From: Blastocatellia bacterium
Lineage (GTDB): Bacteria > Acidobacteriota > Blastocatellia > Chloracidobacteriales > JADJPF01
Assembly (NCBI GenBank): GCA_016789295.1
Contig: JAEUQL010000024.1
Location: 1-15,702 of the forward strand
Length of the DNA stretch: 15,702 nucleotides
Direction: 5' to 3'
This document shows, piece by piece, positions 1 through 8,205 of this stretch. A model generated the notes under the pieces. That model saw only the letters and a program-made list of their open reading frames with translations. It had not been told where the DNA came from and did no database searches. The position numbers and the translations under genes are program-made. Numbering within the stretch: position 1 is the first letter of the stretch; every line of letters begins with the position of its first letter.

Positions 1-812
1 CATCGGCCTATTCTGTAAGGACTCCAACCCACACCAACGTTTCTTGGCTGCCAACTCCAACCATGACCAGGAACATTTACCCAGTTGCCATAAGCGTCTA
101 GGTCAGAGTTGCCGTAAAGATAGCCATTTCTGGAGATATATCTGTCGGTGTCGGAAGATATTTTCAAGAGATTGTCGCGCTCTTGATTCCATCCGTCCCA
201 GTAATCAGAAATGTAGGTTGCAGATATCTCTACGTCAGAAGGGTCTGAACCAAATGTAGCTTTCTTTCCTTCCTTCAACTTGATTCTACTTCCATTGTCA
301 GAAATAAGCTCTGTTTCACCTGTGAGTGTAACTACTTCAGTATCACCGTTTGGCAGAACATTGATTCTGTAAACACCAGCTTTTTTTATCAGGACTGCAG
401 CACGTGGTGTTGAGATCTCAAACTCCTTGATCTCATCTTCAGCAGAGAAAGTAGCTGTACCAAGACTTAAGTTGAAGCGGTATCGATTAGGGCTTAATTC
501 AACAGCTTCAAGCGATGTATCTTCACTCAGGCGGATAAACAATAAGTAGACTTGCAGTTCAAGTCGTGAATTTCTGCCAGTGTATATACTGTCACCGGCA
601 GCTAGCGGTAGATTAATGCCTGCTTCTTCCCAGTTCTGCGAGCCTCTGTGACGGACACTCGCATCTCCTTCTAACAAGCTTATCCTAGATATGAGTTGTT
701 GGCGTAGGTCTATAACTTCATCTGCAAAGACCCAGTTCAGTGGTAGTAGTAGTGCTGCAAATGCAAGCACCAGAGATAAGAGTAACGAGCGGGGGAAAGA
801 CTTTTTATCCAT
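1..812 (-). CDS. Exported FecR-domain protein with W/G-rich C-terminal motifs, partial
   Basis: The frame is open from the ATG at 812-810 to the left edge (270 codons seen, no stop), so the 3' end is missing. A good Shine-Dalgarno, GGAAGG, lies 6 bases upstream of the start. Residues 1-30 form a Sec signal peptide (KK, then a long Leu/Ala stretch ending VFA). Residues 42-135 match the FecR fold pattern seen in exported proteins: an LLEGDASV strand, LAAGDSIYTG, IRLSEDTSLE and FNLSLGTATF. After about 200 the sequence changes to YWDGWNQERDN, then YISRNGYLYG, DLDAYGNW and GWSPYRIGR. This tryptophan/glycine-rich pattern commonly follows FecR domains in long exported proteins of Acidobacteriota and Proteobacteria (I believe DUF6600). 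Despite the name, nothing here suggests iron-dicitrate signalling: no TonB receptor or sigma factor is adjacent. It is probably a periplasmic or surface structural protein. The family call is solid; the role is unknown. Confidence 0.8.
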   Translation of the reverse strand, partial: MDKKSFPRSLLLSLVLAFAALLLPLNWVFADEVIDLRQQLISRISLLEGDASVRHRGSQNWEEAGINLPLAAGDSIYTGRNSRLELQVYLLFIRLSEDTSLEAVELSPNRYRFNLSLGTATFSAEDEIKEFEISTPRAAVLIKKAGVYRINVLPNGDTEVVTLTGETELISDNGSRIKLKEGKKATFGSDPSDVEISATYISDYWDGWNQERDNLLKISSDTDRYISRNGYLYGNSDLDAYGNWVNVPGHGWSWQPRNVGVGWSPYRIGR

Positions 813-833
813 AACTTACCTTCCTGGCAGTGG

Positions 834-848
834 TCTCCTTATAGGAGA
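834..848 (-). promoter_or_regulatory. Leader palindrome upstream of the FecR-domain gene
   Basis: A perfect 6-bp inverted repeat, TCTCCT-TAT-AGGAGA, lies 21 bases before the ATG at 812; the pairing extends two more positions if a G-T pair is allowed. A -10-like TATAAA (minus strand, 855-860) precedes it, with no convincing -35. It could be a small operator or an mRNA hairpin. One arm reads AGGAGA, itself Shine-Dalgarno-like, but is too far from the start codon to serve. This is weak evidence. Confidence 0.3.
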
Positions 849-1030
849 TCTATATTTATAGTTATTTATCTTACTTTGGATAGATGCACGCTTAAACAGC
901 AATATCTATTCCATACCGCTTATAAGAAACTGTTTCGCAGTAACTACTTGTCTAATGCTAAAATTGCCGTAAGACCATATTAGCCTGATAACCCAACCCT
1001 TACACGATTTGGTGTAGCTGGTGAAGCAAA

Positions 1031-2848
1031 GTGTTGAAAATATTTTACAAGATTGAGCAACTTCTTTTATCTCTTTTACTAACTATGCTACTTTCAGCCG
1101 GTCTAGTTAAAGCAGAAAAGATCAGCAATGAGGCAGAGAGTGAAAAGATGATAAATTACACCATAGGATGGACTACTCCAAACAGACACCTTTTTGAGGT
1201 ATCGATAGAGGTAGATGTTGACACAGAGGCAGAAATAGATTTTGCCATTCCAAGCTGGCGACCTGGTCGCTATCTCATTCAAAACTATGCTCGTAATGTC
1301 CAAGAGTTTAGTGCAGTCGATCAAGACGGGAAAGCTCTTGCCTGGATAAAGACCGATAAATCCACGTGGAAAGTAAACAGTGCAGGAAGTAGCCGAGTGA
1401 AAGTTTTCTATAAATATTTTGCCAACACACTCGATGCTGGTTCGAGTCTTTTGGACGATTCCGAAGCCTACTTCAATGGAACGAATCTGTTTATGTATAT
1501 ACCAAAACGTAGAGCAGCCCCGTGTAGCCTGAAGATATACTCTCCAGAAAATTGGCAGACAGCAACATCTCTCAAAAAAATAGACGGCCTATTTAGAGCT
1601 TCAAACTACGATGAGCTTGCCGATTCTCCAGTAATCTGCAGCCCAAGCCTCAAGATCTATAACTTTACACAAGCTTCTGTTACCTATAATCTCGCTTTTC
1701 AAGGTAAAGTAGCCTATGACATAGAGAAGCTAATAGAGAATGTTTCAAAGATAGTATCTGCACAAGTAAAGCTTTTTGGAAAAGCTCCTTTCGATTCTTA
1801 CTACTTTCTCTATCACGTAGTTCCTGGAGGAAGAAACCACGGTGTGGAGCATGCTTTCTCTTCTTCTATGACTGTTCCAGAGTCTACTTTCACTAACGAA
1901 ATTGGCCGAAGGAACTTCTATTCACTCACTTCGCACGAGTTCTTTCACGCATGGAACGTCAAACGGATCATGCCACAAGTCTTCAATCCTCCTGACTACA
2001 GCCGTGAAACTTATACAAAGCTACTATGGTTCTTTGAAGGTGTGACCAGTTACTACGGCGACCTGCTGTTGAGACGTGCTGGAGTTACAGACGAAAAGAG
2101 CTACCTTAATCACCTTGAACGCCTTATATATTCAATGCAAAACTCTCCTGGGCGACTGATTGTTAGTGCAGAAGAAGCAAGTTTTGATGGCTGGCTTCAA
2201 CCTGATGATAGAGAAAATGCACAGATATCTTTCTATGACAAAGGAGAGCTTTTAGGTTTGCTACTAGATCTGGAGATTCGCCATACAACTAACAACACTA
2301 AGTCTCTTGATGATGTGATGCGCTACTTAAATAACAACTTTGCAGTCATTGGTGAAGGAGTCGGCGAAGATGGTATCAAAAAAGCAGTGGAGAAGGTTGC
2401 AGGAAGAAGTTTTGAAGAGTTCTTCAAAAAGTATGTCTCTGGTTATGAAGAACTTCCTTACAACAGCCTGCTCGCAACCGTGGGGTTACAATTAACAGAA
2501 GAGGAAGATGCTTCAAAACCAAATGTCTACACTGGCTTGAAGATGGCTGGTGATGAGAAGAATACCATTTTGAGTATCATTCCTGGTTCACCAGCAGAAG
2601 ATGCTGGAATTGCTCGTGGAGACTTGCTTCTGGCCATAGATGACCGGCAGTTAACACCATCAAACTACAACGAGATACTCTCTTCTTACCGTCCTGGAGA
2701 CCGTCTGCAGATAACTCTGTTTCGTAGAGGATATTTGCGAAGATTTACACTCACGCTCAGATCAGGTGCAAACACAGTCTACACAATAAAGCCTCTACAG
2801 CAGATAAGCGAGACTCAAAAGAAGACCTTTCTAACCTGGATAAACTGA
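1031..2848 (+). CDS. M61-family metallo-aminopeptidase with C-terminal PDZ domain
   Basis: This is a secreted zinc peptidase of the glycyl aminopeptidase family, 605 residues, the usual length. Residues 1-28 are a Sec signal peptide (LLLSLLLTMLLSAGLVKA). An N-terminal beta domain follows, with the family's SWRPGRYLIQNYARNV block at 75-90. The catalytic domain carries GGRNHGVEHAFSSSM (266-280), the zinc motif HEFFH (H302, E303, H306), the third ligand E336 in WFFEGVTSYYGD, and YDKG at 402-405. A PDZ domain fills about 500-580 (SIIPGSPAEDAGIARGD). The start is GTG; an in-frame stop 9 bases upstream excludes a longer form, TTG at 1034 is an alternative, and the ribosome site (GGTGA) is weak. It diverges from the FecR-domain gene and lies alone, about 170 bases before the Yip1 gene. 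It probably trims N-terminal residues, Gly preferred in characterised relatives, from peptides in the periplasm; the true substrate is unknown. Confidence 0.9.
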   Translation: MLKIFYKIEQLLLSLLLTMLLSAGLVKAEKISNEAESEKMINYTIGWTTPNRHLFEVSIEVDVDTEAEIDFAIPSWRPGRYLIQNYARNVQEFSAVDQDGKALAWIKTDKSTWKVNSAGSSRVKVFYKYFANTLDAGSSLLDDSEAYFNGTNLFMYIPKRRAAPCSLKIYSPENWQTATSLKKIDGLFRASNYDELADSPVICSPSLKIYNFTQASVTYNLAFQGKVAYDIEKLIENVSKIVSAQVKLFGKAPFDSYYFLYHVVPGGRNHGVEHAFSSSMTVPESTFTNEIGRRNFYSLTSHEFFHAWNVKRIMPQVFNPPDYSRETYTKLLWFFEGVTSYYGDLLLRRAGVTDEKSYLNHLERLIYSMQNSPGRLIVSAEEASFDGWLQPDDRENAQISFYDKGELLGLLLDLEIRHTTNNTKSLDDVMRYLNNNFAVIGEGVGEDGIKKAVEKVAGRSFEEFFKKYVSGYEELPYNSLLATVGLQLTEEEDASKPNVYTGLKMAGDEKNTILSIIPGSPAEDAGIARGDLLLAIDDRQLTPSNYNEILSSYRPGDRLQITLFRRGYLRRFTLTLRSGANTVYTIKPLQQISETQKKTFLTWIN

Positions 2849-2884
2849 AGACCTCTCCAGTTTTGGTAGAATGCAAGTCTAGCT

Positions 2885-2915
2885 AAGGAGTCCTCCTTTT
2901 TCAAAACCGGGAGGA
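2885..2915 (+). terminator. Weak hairpin region after the M61 gene
   Basis: About 36 bases after the M61 stop, AAGGA (2885-2889) can pair with TCCTT (2894-2898), followed by a short T run. A competing pairing joins TCCTCC (2891-2896) with GGAGGA (2910-2915). Both stems are short. It may end M61 transcription weakly; no stronger terminator is visible before the Yip1 gene. Confidence 0.3.
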
Positions 2916-3020
2916 TGTCAAGTAGGTAGATAATAGAGATTAGCAATTTTTTCAAATAATTCTTCTCACTAATATCGTTGGACTATGTAGTGTTTAGAGT
3001 CTATCAAAATGGAGTCGGTT

Positions 3021-3812
3021 ATGAACTATCAAGAAAACAGTACAAACTCTGAGGGTGAGATAGGACTAGCAGCAAAACTCAACCCTTTTCAACGTCTAAT
3101 CGGTGTTGTATTTTCTCCAGGAGAAACCTTCAAAGATATAGCTATCAAGCCCAATTGGGTTGTGCCTATCTTGCTAGCTATTGCTATTCTAATAGCAGGT
3201 AATCAGTTGATTACCCGACGGCTCAAAATAGACCCAGAAAAGATTGCACGCCAGGCAATCACAAAGCAGTTTGAAAAGCAGGGCAAATCTATATCAGATC
3301 TTTCACCAGAACAGAAAGAGGCTTTAGAAGGGCAGATCAAAATCTCAGTTAAGATTCAGAGTTATATTCCTTTAATTACGGTGCTAACAACTCCAATATC
3401 TATTGCTTTTCTAACTTTTGTCTTTTGGTTAGGTTCACTCTTGATGGGTTTAGAGGTTAACTACAAAAGGCTATTTTCTGTTACAGCATATTCATTTTCG
3501 GTGGTTGTAGTCTTTTTGGCGACTGTAGTCAACACTGTAGTTGCATTTATCAGAGATCCAGAAGATATAGATATTTTGCGGGGTATTGCTGTAACAAATC
3601 CTGGGATGCTACTTCCTGAGACCTCCCCATCAGCTCTTATTGCTCTACTGAGTAGATTTGACATATTCAGCATATGGTTTCTGATACTGATGATAATTGC
3701 AATCCCAGCTATTTCAAAAAAGGCCGACACTACAAAATCGACCGTGTTGGTTATGGGTCTGTGGACAATATGGATTCTTATCTCTGTTGGTTGGGCAGCA
3801 TTATTTGGTTAA
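3021..3812 (+). CDS. Yip1-family integral membrane protein
   Basis: The 263-residue protein has a polar N-terminal tail and then five likely membrane segments (about 47-62, 116-143, 156-177, 214-231 and 240-260). The segment RLIGVVFSPGETFKDIA (25-41) followed by KPNWVVPILLAIAI is the characteristic opening of bacterial Yip1-domain proteins. Bacterial members have no established function. I chose the ATG at 3021 because GGAG lies 6 bases before it; that GGAG sits inside the codons of an alternative ATG at 3009, which has no ribosome site and would add four residues (MESV). The charged loop at about 66-110 (IDPEKIARQAITKQFEKQGK) is predicted helical. The stop is only 27 bases from glnE, so the two are probably co-transcribed, but this gives no clear functional link. 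Confidence 0.8.
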   Translation: MNYQENSTNSEGEIGLAAKLNPFQRLIGVVFSPGETFKDIAIKPNWVVPILLAIAILIAGNQLITRRLKIDPEKIARQAITKQFEKQGKSISDLSPEQKEALEGQIKISVKIQSYIPLITVLTTPISIAFLTFVFWLGSLLMGLEVNYKRLFSVTAYSFSVVVVFLATVVNTVVAFIRDPEDIDILRGIAVTNPGMLLPETSPSALIALLSRFDIFSIWFLILMIIAIPAISKKADTTKSTVLVMGLWTIWILISVGWAALFG

Positions 3813-3839
3813 AAAACCTTTTTTGTTTAATCTCTTTCT

Positions 3840-6803
3840 ATGCTTTCAGAAAGGATTCAGAAATATATAAATTCGCTGCCAGAACCAGCCCTGGCTAGAC
3901 TCTTCTTTGAACGCCTTCAAGAAGAGCACCCAGCCGCTACTACTAGAGTTTGTGCAGATGAGGATCTCTGCACAAACATACTCATAATAGCTTCTTATAG
4001 TCCATTTCTTTCTGAAACCATGCTCTTGTACCCTGACTATATCTCATGGCTTGGTCGAGATAGAGATCTACACAGAGTAAAATCTAAAGAAGAGTTACTG
4101 CAAGACCTGGCAAGATTTGTTGCTGTAAATTCCACTCTAGACGAATCAACTAGGTTGGCTCGATTTAAAAGACGAGAGCTTTTAAGAATCTATCTGCGTG
4201 ATTGTAAACGACTTGCGACACTTTCTGAAACAACAGAAGAGTTATCAAATTTAGCTGATGCTATCTTAGAAAGAGCTTTCAACTACTGCTATCAACCACT
4301 TCTGCATCGCTACGGTCAACCTCAGTCAGTAGATGAACGAGGTCGGCTATTAACCGCAGAGATGGCTGTAATAGCTCTTGGGAAACTGGGTAGCAGGGAA
4401 CTCAACTACTCTTCTGACATCGACCTCATCTTTATATACTCTGCTGATGGAGAGACAGCAGGCAAAAAGGCTGGTGGGGTTGAGTCGGTCACAAACAAAT
4501 TCTTTTTTACAAAATTAGCTGAATCTATTGTTAAAACTATTGCTACTCCATTAGGTGAAGGTGCTGTCTTTAGAATAGATCTCAGGCTTAGACCAAGGGG
4601 CAGAGAGGGTGACCTTGTAGTTTCTTTGCGAGAGATGATCCGATACTACAGTAATGAAGCACAAAACTGGGAACGGCAAGCTCTTGTACGTGCTAGAATA
4701 TCTGCGGGCAGTCATCAGACTGTAGATCGGTTTTTAGCGGCTGTTGCTGATAGAATATTTCTTCAAAGACCTCTTCTGGAAGTTCTCCAAGATATAAAAT
4801 TTGCAAAGGAAAAAATAAATACCCAAGTAGCATCTCGCCAAGCAGTTCGTGATCTTCGTATGCTACGCAGTTGGGAAGAACGCCAAACTCCCAAATCAAG
4901 TTGTTATAATGTTAAATTAGGTGAAGGAGGCATTAGGGAAATAGAATTTATCCTTCAAGCACTTCAGATATGCTACGGTAGCCAAGATGCCTGGCTGAGA
5001 GTTAGCCAAACTCCTATCGGCTTACAAAGGTTAGCAGAAAAAGGTTTAATTACCGATCTAGAGAGAACTCACCTATCACAAGCTTATCTATTTTTTAGGA
5101 CAGTAGAACACCGCTTACAGATGGAACATGGGCTACAAACTCACAGCCTCCCACAATCTGTAGAGAAGATGGCTCTTCTTGCAAAAAGGTGTGGCTACAA
5201 TGATATAAAGACCTTTGAACATACGCTTCAACACCACCGTGATAATGTATCAGAGGTCTACAACAGAATTTTTGGGAAAGCTTCTAATCAACCTCAAGAA
5301 ATACCAAAGCCACTTTTTGAGGGTTTGGGTCAGCAACCTTCTGAAGTAGCAAAAATTTTTCAGACCGATAAGCAAGGCGTAGACAAAGATACACTCAATA
5401 GGTATTTTCATGAGTCTCTCAACTCACTTCTTTCTCTTAAAACGATCAGATTTAGTAGAGAAGAGCTTGCTGAAACCATACTAAACAGTATTTCTGAAGA
5501 GAAAGAAAATATTGTGCGTACTCTCAGATTACTGAATGATTTTGCACTTTCTGTAGCAATGGATGAGTCAGTTTTGAGAGAAGGTTTTATTCTTAAACAG
5601 TTGCAAGAATTGGTGAAAATAGCAGGTAAGAGTAGATATTTCATACAGATGCTCATCTCCTATCCGGTACTTGTAAAAGCCCTTTCTCAAAAGATATACA
5701 TTTTTAGTAGAGAAGAGTTTTTGGCACTATTTTTAGATAGAATAGGTAACAAAAAGCGTGAAGAAGCAATGAAAGAACTGCGGCTCTGCTGGCACGAGCA
5801 GATATTGCAGATAGGTAGATTGGAGTTATTAAAGCAGACCCACTTACCAACTATCCATTACAGCCAAACAGCTTTAGCCGAGGCTACACTTGAAGTGGCT
5901 TGTCGTCTGGCAATAGACAGTGTAGAAGAGAAGTACGAAAGAGAGAAGACCGAGCTTAACTATTCTTTGGTTGGGCTTGGACGGCTTGGACATTACGACA
6001 TAGACTATGGCTCAGATCTAGATATAGTACTAATTTATAAAGAAAAAGATTATAACATTGCTAAAAATATCACAAACTCTGAGTTCTATGCTGCTGTGGT
6101 TGAATCGCTTATACAGATACTTTCAACACTAACTAGGTATGGCTCCATTTATAGATTGGATTTAAGATTACGACCAGACGGGAGTAGTGGTCTGCTAGCT
6201 ATAAGTCTGGATATGCTAGAAAACTACTTGAACAAACGTGCTGCTGTATGGGAACTGACGGCATATCTTAAAGCTAGACATATTGCTGGTAGTAAAGATT
6301 TTGGGCTTGAGGTAGAAAGAAATATACTTGATACGGTATTTGCAAGAAGCAGGGAATTGACAACAGAACTTAGAAACCAACTGCTAGGTATTCGGGAAAA
6401 ATTGGTAAATGAGAAGGTAAAGCCAAATACAAATGATTTCAAGTTTGGTGAAGGTGGAATTCTAGATATACATTTTCTGACGCGATTTTTACAGCTTTTT
6501 AATCAACTAAGAGATACAGATAGATGTGATACCTTATCCCTTATAGAGCAGTTACACCTTAAAGGGCTGCTTTCAGAAAATCAGTTTAAGAAAGTCAAAG
6601 AGGGCTATATCTTCTTGAGCGGAATAGACCATCACCTACGCTTACAATCAGAACGATATCAGCCAGTACTGCCTCGCAACCACACGCTTCTTATGGATCT
6701 GGTTCGCTCTCTTGGTTTTACATCTGAGGTTGATTTTATGGTGCAATATAAGACCACAATCAAGGATATAAGATCGGTATATCTTGAAGTTATAAGTAGC
6801 TAA
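3840..6803 (+). CDS. glnE: Bifunctional glutamine synthetase adenylyltransferase/adenylyl-removing enzyme
   Basis: GlnE attaches AMP to, and removes it from, a tyrosine of glutamine synthetase, switching the enzyme off and on in response to nitrogen status through PII. The 987-residue protein is slightly longer than E. coli GlnE and keeps the duplicated architecture. The N-terminal (deadenylylating) nucleotidyltransferase has GKLGSRELNYSSDIDLI with D193 and D195, then LRLRPRGREGDLV (248-260) and LGEGGIREIEFI. The C-terminal (adenylylating) copy has GLGRLGHYDIDYGSDLD with D726 and D728, then LRLRPDGSSGLL around 775-786 and FGEGGILDIHFL. Both catalytic Asp pairs are intact, so both activities are expected. 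No clear Shine-Dalgarno precedes the ATG; translation may be coupled to the Yip1 gene 27 bases upstream or simply be weak. glnA and glnB are not in the window. The 3' end lies 20 bases from the convergent minus-strand gene, with no hairpin between. Confidence 0.95.
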   Translation: MLSERIQKYINSLPEPALARLFFERLQEEHPAATTRVCADEDLCTNILIIASYSPFLSETMLLYPDYISWLGRDRDLHRVKSKEELLQDLARFVAVNSTLDESTRLARFKRRELLRIYLRDCKRLATLSETTEELSNLADAILERAFNYCYQPLLHRYGQPQSVDERGRLLTAEMAVIALGKLGSRELNYSSDIDLIFIYSADGETAGKKAGGVESVTNKFFFTKLAESIVKTIATPLGEGAVFRIDLRLRPRGREGDLVVSLREMIRYYSNEAQNWERQALVRARISAGSHQTVDRFLAAVADRIFLQRPLLEVLQDIKFAKEKINTQVASRQAVRDLRMLRSWEERQTPKSSCYNVKLGEGGIREIEFILQALQICYGSQDAWLRVSQTPIGLQRLAEKGLITDLERTHLSQAYLFFRTVEHRLQMEHGLQTHSLPQSVEKMALLAKRCGYNDIKTFEHTLQHHRDNVSEVYNRIFGKASNQPQEIPKPLFEGLGQQPSEVAKIFQTDKQGVDKDTLNRYFHESLNSLLSLKTIRFSREELAETILNSISEEKENIVRTLRLLNDFALSVAMDESVLREGFILKQLQELVKIAGKSRYFIQMLISYPVLVKALSQKIYIFSREEFLALFLDRIGNKKREEAMKELRLCWHEQILQIGRLELLKQTHLPTIHYSQTALAEATLEVACRLAIDSVEEKYEREKTELNYSLVGLGRLGHYDIDYGSDLDIVLIYKEKDYNIAKNITNSEFYAAVVESLIQILSTLTRYGSIYRLDLRLRPDGSSGLLAISLDMLENYLNKRAAVWELTAYLKARHIAGSKDFGLEVERNILDTVFARSRELTTELRNQLLGIREKLVNEKVKPNTNDFKFGEGGILDIHFLTRFLQLFNQLRDTDRCDTLSLIEQLHLKGLLSENQFKKVKEGYIFLSGIDHHLRLQSERYQPVLPRNHTLLMDLVRSLGFTSEVDFMVQYKTTIKDIRSVYLEVISS

Positions 6804-6823
6804 ACCTTTATAAAATAGTTATA

Positions 6824-8176
6824 TCAAAGCCTGACATTAAAATGGCTTGGGAGTTTGGCTGTGCTTCCTTTCTTTATCCTTTTGTGTTTCTTTTCGCTTG
6901 TGGCTATTAGCTCATCCAGTGCTTCTTCGACCTGTTCAGCTCCTTTTAAGATCTGGTCTACAGCATTAGCTGCAGAAGAAGAGAGCGTCTTACTAACATC
7001 TTCTTTCAAATCTCCTAAGTCTTCATTGACACAGTCTACAGCTATCTGGCCTTCACCCATTATTGCTTTTGAAGCATCTTCAAAAGTTGCTTCCATACTC
7101 TTTCCAAACTTGGTCAAAGTAGCATTAAAAGCGTTGATATTGCCTTGTGTAGAGCGCCAGTAGTGTTCAGAGACTTCAGAAGCTTTCCAGAGTGGAGCAG
7201 CAAGCTTTTCAGGCAGCCCCAAAGCAGCTTTGCTTCCAAGCTCAGCCGCTAATTTGTCAGGAAGTAGAGAGAGATTTTTAAAGACCTGTTCCATCTGTAG
7301 TTTGAAAGGAATAGTAGAATCGTTTATTGTACTTATGCTTGAGAAAATAACTCGAAACCCAAGTTCTATAAGCTTAAATCCATCGGCCTCACCGCGATTA
7401 ACACCAGCAAATCCTGTTTCTACAAACTCTCTACCTGCTAAAAGCTGTTTGATGCCGGTCTCTCCATCTTCAAGCAGACTATTGGTAAGGTTTGAGATGC
7501 CATCAAGCAACAGTGTAAATTCCTGCTTTCTTTTACGAAGTACCTGAGCACGTGTACTGTTATCTCGTACTTCGGGAGTGGGTATTTTCATGTGTCCTTT
7601 GGACAGATCGCTGATACAGTCTTCCATATTGGTCTTAATCGTGGTCAACTGTTTAACGCATACTTGAAAGAATTCTTCACTAATAGCCAATGTGCTGTTT
7701 ATGGTTTCTCTAACAGCCTCTTCGATATCAGAAACTAGCTGACCTCCGGTTTTTGATATATGTCTGAGTCGCTGTTCAAGGTCTGGAGGAATACCATCTT
7801 CACTCTTTTGAAGGTCTTTTAACTGTTCTATTCCTTCTGCCACTTCTCTAAGACCTTCTTCAAGGTCTTGCATATTCTTTTGAGTCTTTTTTTCAGTGGC
7901 CGCTAACTCTTCATCCCCTTCATCTTCTTGTTGCTGCTCGCCTCGTGCATCACGATCTGTGATATTTGCTTCGGCTGCTTCGTGTGTATGTTGAATGGGA
8001 ATTGGTTCACCAGATTGCTGAACCACTTGAGCAGCAACAGCAGTATTATTTAATGGAGAATCAGCAGGCTTTTCTTGAGATTTTATTTCTTGAGGCTTGT
8101 CCTCACGAGTAGCTTCCTGATGTTGTTCAAGGGTGGGATTATGTACATATCCTCCTTGAAGTGGATTGATAGCCAT
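6824..8176 (-). CDS. Acidic helix-rich protein, possible client of the CesT-like protein
   Basis: I do not recognise this 450-residue protein. It has no signal peptide or membrane segment. Residues 1-95 are polar and probably disordered (rich in E, Q, T, P; an acidic run EDEGDEE at 84-90). Residues 95-195 look helical with coiled-coil character (LEEGLREVAEGIEQLKDL), and a second helical part runs from 210 to 430. A short internal repeat is visible: LPDKLAAELGSKAALG (305-320) against LPEKLAAPLWKASEVS (321-336). The C-terminus is basic (KKHKRIKKG, 429-437). The start ATG has a strong GGAGG 8 bases upstream. The CesT-like gene ends 29 bases upstream, so the two form an operon. Gene order, the disordered N-terminus and the helical body suit a chaperone client or secreted effector, but the C-terminal part (NAFNATLTKFGKSMEATFEDA) also recalls phasins, and a cytoplasmic structural role is possible. 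Function is unknown. Confidence 0.75.
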   Translation of the reverse strand: MAINPLQGGYVHNPTLEQHQEATREDKPQEIKSQEKPADSPLNNTAVAAQVVQQSGEPIPIQHTHEAAEANITDRDARGEQQQEDEGDEELAATEKKTQKNMQDLEEGLREVAEGIEQLKDLQKSEDGIPPDLEQRLRHISKTGGQLVSDIEEAVRETINSTLAISEEFFQVCVKQLTTIKTNMEDCISDLSKGHMKIPTPEVRDNSTRAQVLRKRKQEFTLLLDGISNLTNSLLEDGETGIKQLLAGREFVETGFAGVNRGEADGFKLIELGFRVIFSSISTINDSTIPFKLQMEQVFKNLSLLPDKLAAELGSKAALGLPEKLAAPLWKASEVSEHYWRSTQGNINAFNATLTKFGKSMEATFEDASKAIMGEGQIAVDCVNEDLGDLKEDVSKTLSSSAANAVDQILKGAEQVEEALDELIATSEKKHKRIKKGSTAKLPSHFNVRL

Positions 8177-8205
8177 TATTGTATCCTCCAGAAATAATGT
8201 TGGGA

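Noticed and set aside
44..259. Plus-strand open frame of 71 codons at the left edge
   Set aside because: It is antisense to the FecR-domain gene, whose signal peptide and domain motifs support the minus strand.
1..260. A frameshift in the FecR-domain gene near 165-175, suspected on a first reading
   Set aside because: Re-reading the codons in register shows CGC GAC AAT CTC TTG AAA with no break; the frame is open to the window edge, and the GWSPYRIGR motif is in the same frame as the signal peptide.
3813..3839. Terminator GGTT-AAAA-AACC-TTTTTT between Yip1 and glnE
   Set aside because: The stem is only four base pairs and overlaps the Yip1 stop; too weak to separate two genes 27 bases apart.
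6855..7547. Two plus-strand open frames of about 100 codons
   Set aside because: Both are antisense to the helical protein gene, Ser-rich as expected from reversed codons, and lack family features.
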